Origin: Actinostola sp. cb2023
Lineage: Eukaryota; Cnidaria; Anthozoa; Actiniaria; Actinostolidae
Length of the DNA: 64,000 nt
Direction: 5' to 3'
NCBI GenBank assembly: GCA_033675265.1
Contig: JAUJYZ010000886.1
Span: 85,030 to 149,029 of the forward strand
Made by a program: the position numbers and the translations under genes. This document shows positions 55,458 to 64,000 of this stretch, piece after piece. The notes beneath the pieces were generated by a model. That model was not told the DNA's origin, searched no databases, and saw nothing but the letters and a program-made list of their open reading frames with translations. Every line of letters starts with the position of its first letter. The stretch's first letter is position 1.

Positions 55458-55755
55458 CTGAGGACAAGAGCAAGTAAAAGTGCAATACTTAATGTCTTGA
55501 GGAAGGTACCTGCCTCGTTATATCTACTTTGATTGTAGACTGTATGCAAGTAGCAGAAAGATTGGTTATAAAGCTTACTGCCAGATGTGGAAAACTACTG
55601 ATTTGAAAAAATTGTCCACTGTAAAATAGCTTACTACAGTGTGTTCATAACATGTGTTCAGAGTATATTGTGCCTTTAAATGCACTGCAAGTGAAATGTT
55701 TGGTAAAAGAATAGCACGTGTGAACTAGAACATATTTTACTAATCATAATCCTTA

Positions 55756-55975
55756 CATACAAACAACAACAATAACAACAATATTGACAACATAAACGAC
55801 AACAACAACAATAGAACAATGACAACAACAGCAAAGACAACAACGACAATAATGAATAACAAAAACAACCACGACAACAACAATGATAACAACAACAACA
55901 ACAACGCCAATCAACAACAACGATAACAACAATGACAACTTGTAACAATGACAACAACTAAGCAGCAAAATATAA
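55756..55975. repeat. CAA/AAC trinucleotide-rich array
   Basis: About 200 bp of irregular AACAAC/AACGAC units in an NPC1 intron. Confidence 0.9.
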
Positions 55976-56151
55976 ACATATGCTCATATCAGTTCAGCAG
56001 AGAATTGTTAGTGACTTGTGTTAGCTTCAAAAGTCCCTTCAAGGTTACATCTTAACAAATGATATAATATTGTGAGAGTGTAGGGCTTCTCTTACAATTA
56101 TTATTTACTGACTTAGTGATTTATGACAACTAGTTTGTTATGTGTGTACAA

Positions 56152-56744
56152 CCAATGGCGCTAGGACAAAGACGTTGTGTGTATACATAAGCTATGAGTT
56201 GCACTTATCTGTTGTTGATTCTTATTCTGAAGTATCATTGACCTTTCTGGCCTCTGTTGTCCCCTACTAGTTACCAGCAAGTCGATCCAAACGAACGTTT
56301 CGATTTGAATCTATGCTCCATTCCGCTCTCTGCCAAGCGTATAGTTAGTTATCAGTGTTAGCTAATAAGTTAATGCTAACACTGATAACTAACAACACGT
56401 GTGGCAGAGAGCCGACTGGAAAATAGCATGAGGCGGCTGTTTTCTCAGGCTAACTGGAAAATAAATTCAAATCGAAACGTTCGTTCGATCAAGAACAGGA
56501 TCGTTGAGACAGAGGCCAGAAAGGTCAATGAAACGTCCGAATAAGAAACGACAACATGTAGCGGACTGGAACAAATATATTCAAATTGAAACGTTCGTTT
56601 GGCCAGGAATCGACTTATTGTTAACTGGTAGGGGACAACAGAGGCCAGAAAGGTCAATGAAACGTCCGAATAAGAATGGACAACAGATAAGTACAACTCA
56701 TAGCTGATGTATACACACAACGTCTTTGTCCTAGCGCCCTTGGT
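56152..56744. mobile_element. Nested foldback in NPC1 intron
   Basis: Outer arms CTAGGACAAAGACGTTGTGT / complement (about 150 bp each) enclose an inner palindrome TTAGTTATCAGTGTTAGC / GCTAACACTGATAACTAA at about 56,346-56,392. It lies between the terminal exons and the exon at 56,987. Confidence 0.75.
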
Positions 56745-56986
56745 ACAACCATTGCAATACTCATCCTCAGGTTTTTCACTTGATTTGTACATTGTTTTCT
56801 GTTAAACGTTACTAGAGAACCTTATTTGAGGCTGGGTTAAGGGTTAATTAGTTGCATTTAAACCCTGATTCATCACCATTATCATGCATTATTATCTCCA
56901 GACTAAAGACCATGTATCCAATCCCATGATCAATGCCTTGCGCCAATGTTTTGATTTTGTGTTTACATGCACCTGCTAAAACTAAC

Positions 56987-57061
56987 CTCGAATATCCGTG
57001 ACTTAGCAAAGGCTAATACTATAATGCCACCAAACTTTGTCAGCGTAATACCACTTAGAAC
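56987..57061 (-). CDS. NPC1: NPC1 exon (ITLTKFGG)
   Basis: A 25-codon phase-0 exon between CAG and GTTAGT encodes [12 protein letters not shown] then [13 protein letters not shown]. It matches the vertebrate NPC1 block [21 protein letters not shown], a membrane segment of the second RND half. It is followed in the protein by the terminal exon (VFYFRMY). Confidence 0.95.
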
Positions 57062-57194
57062 CTGTTGGCATAAAATAATTCATATATAAGTGACTTGTTT
57101 CACACGTAGACGCAATGGAAGAGGGACAAAAGGAACAAAAGGGACAAAGCCATCCTGAATGTGTTGGCATGAAATAATACAGATACATTGTATA

Positions 57195-57354
57195 CCGGAG
57201 CGGTCAACGGCATCTGTTCAGTGGAAAAGCTGTTCTGACGGTAGTTTGCTGGGAATGACATTAATTATGAATTTCATCTGGTCTGGGAAAAAAGTACCCC
57301 TCGCTCAATTAGATTCAAAACTGCTGGCAAACGTTTAAGACTCCTGGTAATTTT

Positions 57355-57429
<75 letters not shown>

Positions 57430-57902
57430 GGGGGGGAATCGCCAGATTAAAAATGCCTGGGAAACGAAACGGGTTTGTGGGTTTGTTTTGGTTCTCATAC
57501 ATCTGAGAAACATCTTTTTTGGTTCTCCAGATTGAAAACACCTGGGAAACGTTTTTTTTTGGTTCTCCATATCGAAAACACCTGCATGGAAAACGTATTT
57601 TTTTGATTCTCCAGATTGAACACACCTGGGAAACGTTTTTTGGGGTACTGGGGAAACGTTTTTTTTTTTTTTTTTTGGTTCGGAAAAAAAAAAGTATCTG
57701 GGAAACGTTCTTTGGGGGGGTTGAGATGTTCGGAAAAAAGTTGTCTGGGAGAATTAAAGTTTTTTTGGGCTGACAAGGTTTTCTTGGTGACATTTCGGTG
57801 TTTCTCTCCTCAAGTTCGTTGCTAGCAAAAATATCAATAAACTTTTCTGGCTGGATCAATAGAACAGTTTTCCATCTCCCAGCACACCGTTGACCGCTCT
57901 CG
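57195..57902. mobile_element. MITE with long poly-G core in NPC1 intron
   Basis: Ends CCGGAGCGGTCAACGG and CCGTTGACCGCTCTCG are inverted and flanked by exact 7-bp duplications TTGTATA (57,188-57,194; 57,903-57,909). The ends match the MITE at 16,881. Inside are several copies of CTGGGAAACGTTTTTT and a G homopolymer of about 73 bases (57,357-57,429, one A near its end). Confidence 0.8.
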
Positions 57903-58005
57903 TTGTATAAGGGACATACAGATATAACAATTAATGATCTTTTGAGGGCATAATGGTTTATTTAGGCCCAATGAAGGTTATTTATGCCCGAGCGCAGCGT
58001 TATAT

Positions 58006-58720
58006 TTCCTAAGCCCTAAATGAGGATTTATCACATAATTTCAAAACTCATAGGACAAAAAAATGATTATCATAGCAAAGAGCTCGTTGAAATTAGTAAA
58101 AATGTGAAGTTTGGAAAAGATCGCTCCACAAATTACGAAGATATGAATTTTCAAAAATCGAAATTTTGTATGAAAACCTTTGTTGGAGGCAAGAGTTGCC
58201 TCCAAGCCGTATTTTCCAAAGGTTTTCATATAAAATTTCGATTTTTGAAAATTCATATCTTCGCAATTTGATGAGCGATCTTTTCCAAACTTCACATTTT
58301 TACTAATTTCAACGAGTTCTTTCCAGCTATGATAATCATTTTTTGTCCTATGAGTATTGAAATTACATGATAAACCCTCATTATCAAGGATTTAGTTCAA
58401 AAGAAAGTCTAAATCTATCGAGAAGTGACTCAACTCAACTTCACCTTGTGCCATCTTGTTTTAATTTTGAAGCAGCTAATTTACATTTTGACGCATAATC
58501 ATGACGTCATGTAAACCTGCGGCAAATTCAGCTAATTTGCATAAACCATCATTTGCGCGCATGTTATTATGACGTCACTTGCGGGCATAAATATCCTATA
58601 ATGCCCTCGGCCCTCATTTTCCTGTCTTTACAAATTATTTTCTTAGAATCTACATAGAAATTGTGAGTGATTTATGCCCTATAAATCCTTGATAATTTAG
58701 GGCTTAGGTAATACTGATAA
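58006..58720. mobile_element. Palindromic element in NPC1 intron
   Basis: Outer inverted ends CCTAAGCCCTAAAT / ATTTAGGGCTTAGG surround a roughly 370-bp near-palindrome (58,015-58,390; arms include GAAATTAGTAAAAATGTGAA). The open frames in it are hairpin artefacts. Confidence 0.75.
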
Positions 58721-59140
58721 ATGTACAATCATGTACATGCAGTGGAAGAGGGACAACAGGAACAAAGTCAAAAAGGGGCAACTCGTGGATAAAAAACATA
58801 CATGTACATTATGAATGCAGTACGAATGATCTAATCCAACAAATGTACACTTGTATATGGCTAAAACAGCTGTCCCATGCCCTCTAATTACACCCGTACA
58901 TCTATGTACATGTACATTATTATGCCATTAAACAAGTACGTAAAATGAAACTGACACTGTGTAAAAAAAACCCACTAAATTTGCTCTTTTACTCTGAAGA
59001 CTAACGTTCAAAATGTTTAATTAAAATAAACCCTCCCAAAGGTCAGTATTTCTTTTACACAGTGTTAAAGTTTCATTTTCCCCCTAGGGAACTACATATA
59101 AGTATCCAGTCAAATTAACAAGAATCCATATTATACTTAC

Positions 59141-59254
59141 AGAGCTTCCCATATGAGCTAATGAATCTTGAGCTCTTTCAATCTTGGTTTCTTTCAAATT
59201 AACAGCAAATGCACGTGAAATATGTGAACAGAATTCCACAGATATACCCACACC
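59141..59254 (-). CDS. NPC1: NPC1 exon ([10 protein letters not shown])
   Basis: A 38-codon phase-0 exon between TTTCAG and GTAAGT encodes [18 protein letters not shown] then [13 protein letters not shown]. It matches vertebrate [29 protein letters not shown] almost residue by residue, and contains the acidic residue of the transmembrane helix used by RND proteins. Confidence 0.97.
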
Positions 59255-59765
59255 CTGAAAAATAATTAAACATATCAACAATAAATTGTTATTACCTACA
59301 TGTAATAGGGGACTTGTACTACATTGTACATGTAAGAGGTCAAGTGACGCCATCACCCTTAAATGAAATTTGACACAGCAGTGTCAAAATGAACTACAGA
59401 AATGAAAAGAGCATCTCGAATTTAGTAAAAGGGGTGGAATTTCAGCTCATAATGTCTGACACACGAGAAAGATTTATAAGATTTTGTTTGGAAAATGCAT
59501 TGGATGGCCAAGAACTTGCAATACAGCACATTTTGCCATACAAATCCTAATAAAATTTGATATTCTATTTTTAATGTCATTTCTTCCGTGCCCAACATTA
59601 TGAGCTGAAACTTCGCCTTTTACCAATTCCGAGCTGCTCTTTTCATTTCTGGAGTTCCATATTTCCTGTGAACATCACTCCCAAATGTCAAATACAGTGT
59701 TCATGTAGCTCTACAATGCTTATTTATTTTATTATATTATTTTATTTCATTATTATTATTATTTA

Positions 59766-59840
59766 CCATAACCTTGAGTTTACTAATGATATGGCATTTA
59801 GTGTTACATGAAACCCCTATATTAAGCCTAATAGATACAT
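59766..59840 (-). pseudogene. Partial duplicate of NPC1 exon 3' end
   Basis: ACCATAACC..TTTACTAATGATATGGC and AGCCTAA(T/C)AGAT repeat the adjacent exon end (59,852-59,925) in direct orientation, about 86 bp away. Small indels break its frame. It includes a copy of the splice-donor region and would be an unused duplicate. Confidence 0.7.
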
Positions 59841-59853
59841 GTATGTTACTTAC

Positions 59854-60011
59854 CATAACCAAGTTTACTAATGATATGGCATTCAGTGTTATGTCCCACA
59901 AGTACATTAAGCCTAACAGATTGGTTACTATCATGGCTACAGTGAAGGTTACTATGGCTGCAATACTTAGATTAAAACCCATCAGAAGAAAGGTCACCAC
60001 AAATACTGCCG
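59854..60011 (-). CDS. NPC1: NPC1 exon (WDITLNAISLVNLVM)
   Basis: The 158-bp exon runs from acceptor TTTCAG to donor GTAAGT. It encodes AVFVVTFLLMGFNLSIAAIV, then MIVTNLLGLMYLWDITLNAI and SLVNLVM, three hydrophobic helices of the second RND domain. It equals vertebrate NPC1 ..LWGISLNAVSLVNLVM. It starts with the last two bases of a codon supplied by the exon at 62,499. Confidence 0.97.
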
Positions 60012-60353
60012 CTGAAATAAAATAAAGAAAAACAATAATTATACACGTGTCAGTTTAATATTCAAGTTCTATATGTTGCTTAAAGCAATAAGACCATTAA
60101 TAAGACATTCCTTCTACATGTATATAAAGAAAATAGAATATGTATATTACCCAGGATATCCACAGATTTGGATATATTTCTGACAAAACAAAACCATTGT
60201 TTTCAATTATACATTTCATGCACATATAATACATGTACAGTCAATGTCATTAAGGTTGACCACCACGGAAAAGCAGATTTGCACATTTACACATTGGTAC
60301 ATTTGCACTTTTACACATTCACAAAATCATGTGTCTCATTATATATTCGTTAA

Positions 60354-60389
<36 letters not shown>

Positions 60390-60476
60390 AACCATTGCAT
60401 TCCACTTTTTAAAATGTATTATTTTGTAATTTTTGTACAAATAATTAAGTACAAATACATACAATACATAACCATT
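60012..60476. other. NPC1 intron, 3' part
   Basis: AT-rich intron with a short (TTA)n at 60,356-60,388; nothing coding. Confidence 0.5.
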
Positions 60477-62486
60477 AGAGTTCGGAAATACGGGCAACAA
60501 AATCCTGCAACTTGTCGGGCAACATTGTTGTGTTGCAAGTTGAAGAGAAAATGTTGCTTGTTATACTACTCCGCACGTTGCATGAAGTAGAAGCCCTCAC
60601 GATGGTCGGTTGCTATGGAGTTTGCACCCTCTACTATGTTTTGTCACGTGACCACATGAGCTCGCCTCCTCAGCTAATGGCGTCTCCTGGATATTGCCTC
60701 ACTTTGAAACCTTGTATCTAGACTATCTTGTGTTATATTTCATACATTTTTGTGCTAAGTGAATCAATACTATCCCCTCCGCTGCTGCAAAGTCTTTGTT
60801 TTTCGTCAGTGTGTAATATATGGAATAAAATTGTAGGAAAAGCGAGGGCTCTAAAATGCCTTAGTGGGGTGCCTGTGGTCTGTAGAAAGGCGCAAATGCC
60901 TCCTTTTAGGGGTACACAGAGGCACATGTAACAATAGAACAAATTCCCTTTGAGATCCCCCCTTGAATAAACTTTGATTTGCTCTAAATTGAAGAAAACT
61001 CGCCAGATTATGAAATGTCTTTAAACATGTTGCTTTAATATTGTTATAAGTGGATACCGATATATCATTGTCAAATTCAAAGCGTAGTTTATTGTATGAT
61101 CTGTTAATTTGGATGGCTAGCAGCTCAAACCAAAGGTAATAAACTATGTTTTATCTTCGATGTTTGTGTGCCATTCATTGGCCGCGTCCGCCATTATGTT
61201 CCTTCGAGCCCCGCGTGGATTTAGATTTCGCTAAAACGACTGTTCTCTTTGTTATTTATACTGTATGAGCCATTTGTTCTAATAGTTCTAATTGTAGTAT
61301 GATAAGAGAACAATAAGATAAGTGCAGTGAATTGTAGAAAGTCTTCGAATTTAAAAAAAATCCAACAACATGATGAGGGCAATCGAAGGGCGCCGATCGA
61401 TAGAGAATAACTGCCGAGGTCAAACAAGATGCCTTTCATCACATGGACGAAAGGAGGTAATTACTGCAACTATTAGAATACATTCATAGCTTATTAGATC
61501 CCTGTATATTTCTTTTACGATTGCAAGAAGTTTATAATGTATTTTGTTAACAGAATTTGAAGCCAGTTTGCAGTTATTTTAATACTGGAGATCTAGACCT
61601 TGACATGACTGCTGCCTAATCCGAAAATCTGTTTTCTATATGTCAGAACTAATAACAGTACATCTCTTTTAGTTTAAATGAAATGATTTCACGTACCCCG
61701 TGAAATGTTTAGTAAGCCTAGTTATAAGGTACTAGTAGACCCAATTCTTACTTTCATGTGTATTATTAAAATACAATGTAGACTCCCGGGGCAAACTCTT
61801 ACCCTGCGAGCAGAGGTTAGCAAACTCTATAATCAGTGCCCTGAAATTGTACTATTACACTTTTCATTACCTAGACTTGCTACTAGCTATTATTCATGTT
61901 TATTATTTCTTGATTGTATGATTTTATTTTGAAGTTTTTCTTGTACTCAGTAATAATCTTATATACAGCAATCTTAAAGTTGTAATCAAAATTTTAAATG
62001 TTAAAGTTTATTGAAATCAAGCCATAAAGATACACGATTACTTTACTTGACTTTTACTGTCTACTAGAGAGTTTGGTTTAGATCATTGATGATCAATTTT
62101 CGACCCAAACAATATAACTGAATTATTCACGTTATTTCCCGCGGTCATTTTCAAGGTATTGAATTTTCTGCTTTTAGTATTCAATTCGAAATCATTCTAC
62201 TCTTTTAATTCAATGAAAACAATATATTTAATCTCACAAAGAAGTAGGATTTTTATGTATACTTTTTTGTTTCACTTTGAAGAGTAACCGCTGGCATTTC
62301 AGTGCCCGCGCTTCAGGGAGAAAATTGCATAGCAACCGACCATCGTGCCTCTCTACTCTTCGCAACAAAGAACATGTGTTGAGCGTGCAGTGGTAATACG
62401 AGCAACATTTTCTCTTCAACTTGCAATGCCAACATTTTGCGTGACGACAAGTTGCATGATTTTGTTGCCCATATTTCGGAACCTCT
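60477..62486. mobile_element. 2-kb TIR element in NPC1 intron
   Basis: Inverted ends starting AGAGTTCGGAAATACGGGCA (right copy with one extra base) extend about 150 bp, including GCAACTTG and GTTGAAGAGAAAATGTTGCT. The right edge lies 12 bp inside the intron from the 5' splice site of the exon at 62,499. No transposase frame is recognised in the 2-kb interior. Confidence 0.7.
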
Positions 62487-62498
62487 ATGTTAACTTAC

Positions 62499-62572
62499 CA
62501 GCACAGTACAATAGATTTTTCAAAGAATCCTCCACAATAGTAAGGTATTGCTCATAGAACACGTAGAATATA
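62499..62572 (-). CDS. NPC1: NPC1 exon (FYVFYEQYLTI)
   Basis: A 74-bp exon between TTTTCAG and GTAAGT encodes IFYVFYEQYLTIVEDSLKN, matching vertebrate VFYVFYEQYLTI. Phases (1 base in, 1 base out) agree with both neighbours. Confidence 0.97.
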
Positions 62573-63198
62573 CTGAAAAGATTATTCAATGGAAATAATC
62601 AAAAAACCCTGAACCAGAAGAGCACAAACCATGTATGTCCGTGAAACCAAACAAAATAAGTTAGAAACTATCAACTAAATAGAAACTAACTTCACAATAA
62701 GAACAATTAAAAGAGGCTGTGAGGAATGATGTTATGGCACCTACATTGTATTTATATCCATAAATAAAAAACAATTAAACAACACTTCTATACTACCATA
62801 CTACAGTGTAAATACACATGTACATACATACACATGTAGTTAATAGAAAGGAATGGGTGATGCCAGGCCCTATACTCAACATCCATGTTGGCTTCTTTGC
62901 AAGCCTTTGAAGTTTGCCAAGCTTCATAGCCATTCTTTCTATGGCAGTACTGATGTCAGAGGCACAATGTCAAATTGTACGGATATTGGCTTTTTCTTTG
63001 TACATGTAATCTTGACTGGGCTCCGTGCAAGAAACTATGTAAGTGATCTCCGATCAAAAGCTACATGTAAATTCTCCTAGAGCTTCTTTGAATTCCAAAG
63101 GAGAATTTGGATTTTGATCACAAGTCAACTGCACTGTTTTTGCAACAACCTCTTCATTTGATTTGTATACTGTAACTAATAAGTTATAATGTCAGTAC
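62573..63198. other. NPC1 intron
   Basis: No gene. TACATGTA-rich sequence and an inverted GGAGAATTT pair at about 63,070-63,105. Confidence 0.5.
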
Positions 63199-63334
63199 CT
63201 GTATGGGAACACTTTAATGTCGGTGTTGTTGATAGTATGGGCTATGTTTTCTGCTATTTGGTTAGCGCTCTTTAGGGCAGCAACGAAATCATCAGAAGTC
63301 TTCAGAATGGTGTGATATGACATGTAATATGATG
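63199..63334 (-). CDS. NPC1: NPC1 exon (YYMSYHTIL)
   Basis: The 136-bp exon runs from acceptor TGTTGCAG to donor GTACTG. It encodes SYYMSYHTILKTSDDFVAAL then INNTDIKVFPY, matching the C-terminal lumenal domain of vertebrate NPC1 ([20 protein letters not shown]..FPYS). It ends with the first two bases of the Ser codon completed in the next exon. Exons further 5' lie beyond the window. NPC1 exports cholesterol from late endosomes/lysosomes. Confidence 0.95.
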
Positions 63335-64000
63335 CTGCAACAGAATAATTATTATAATGTATTATTATAATGTATTATTAAATCATGGTCAATTACATTA
63401 TTATGCCATTAAAACAAATATTTGTACTTAGAGCATCTGACCGGTATCTCGAGAGCATGCTCGATCACAGTAATAGACCTCGTCAGCTTGGGCATAATCA
63501 TTATATTAATACCAATTCAGACTATGTGTCACTCCCCTGGGGTATTACCATTATTTTGAACATTCTTTACAGTGATACTGTACTTGAGAAGAGACATGTA
63601 CATTGTAAATACATGTATGAATGTAAACTCAAACAAATAATCTAATAATTACAATATTCACCGGAGTATAAGCCGCACTTTTTTTCCGAAAATCACGATC
63701 CAAAGTTGGGAATGCGGCTTATCTGCGAGAACATCTGGAATTGGTACCAGAAATTTACATAAAATTAACATAAAAGTATAAAAGAGTACGCACATCATTC
63801 ATGTGTTTATTACGGTACTATTACATGTACAAATGTAGTTACTCCTCAAAGCATTGGCCATTGGTTAGACGTTAAACAGGCAAATTAACGGGTGCTAACA
63901 CCTTTTCAGACAGTTTAACGGTTTGCTAAATTGTGCTAACGGTTTGCTAAAGTGTTTTTTCACTGATGAGCAATTTGATTCACATGTTAACACAACATGT
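63335..64000. other. NPC1 intron with DNA-transposon relic
   Basis: ACCGGAGTATAAGCCGCAC at about 63,660 and an inverted ATGCGGCTTAT at about 63,712 look like the end of a TIR element that continues or has decayed. A GGTTTGCTAAA repeat lies at 63,920-63,950. No exon seen. Confidence 0.45.

Noticed and set aside
55676..55957. Val/Cys-rich frames on the minus strand
   Set aside because: They are translations of the irregular CAA/AAC array in an NPC1 intron.
58020..58295. Two similar 83-84-residue frames on opposite strands
   Set aside because: They are the two arms of one palindrome; no codon or motif evidence for protein.

Overview
The window is nuclear DNA from an animal, most likely a marine invertebrate. 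It contains intron-bearing exons with GT..AG borders of two metazoan sterol-sensing/RND-type membrane proteins: a DISP3 (Dispatched-3)-like gene on + at 19.9-23.0 kb and the 3' half of NPC1 on - at 63.3-54.5 kb. It also holds BEL/Pao LTR elements, tRNA-derived repeats, many foldback MITEs and very large satellite arrays. I cannot name the species from sequence alone.

Layout. 0.27-4.17 kb is a complete but internally deleted BEL/Pao LTR element on the minus strand (two 168-bp LTRs, Gag and protease kept, reverse transcriptase and integrase lost). 4.25-6.07 kb is CTAC and CATC microsatellite. 6.07-11.66 kb is a mobile element with TTAGATT..AATCTAA ends lying inside the CATC array; it encodes C2H2-type fingers plus a tyrosine recombinase, and its right end carries a cluster of lox-like inverted 13-bp arms. 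11.66-19.2 kb is CATC array, a 45-50-bp minisatellite, a 29-bp satellite and a 50-bp satellite. 19.9-23.0 kb holds the last three exons of the DISP3-like gene. 24.4-26.2 kb is a large foldback repeat. 26.83-31.95 kb is a BEL integrase/LTR remnant split by a 4.6-kb Polinton/PLV-like element (27,293-31,888) with about 0.9-kb terminal inverted repeats, a packaging-type ATPase and two small conserved virus-like genes. 32.23-34.10 kb is a small five-exon gene with a TATA box. 34-53 kb is a field of MITEs, foldbacks, satellites, a decayed transposase-like gene, a THAP exon inside a foldback, a PAN+EGF gene fragment and tRNA-like repeats. 54.5-63.3 kb is NPC1, with two alternative terminal exons and several repeats in its introns.

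How the parts fit. The two host genes are ordinary lipid/sterol-handling membrane proteins and show no functional link to the mobile DNA. The most novel material is in the two element systems. The first is the recombinase element whose own terminus carries repeated inverted 13-bp arms around 5-8-bp cores, the architecture expected of tyrosine-recombinase crossover sites. The second is the miniature Polinton-like element carrying only packaging/virion-type genes, together with a 694-bp MITE at 50.9 kb that has the AG..CT ends and 6-bp target duplication of the same superfamily. All readings are by eye; no database search was run.
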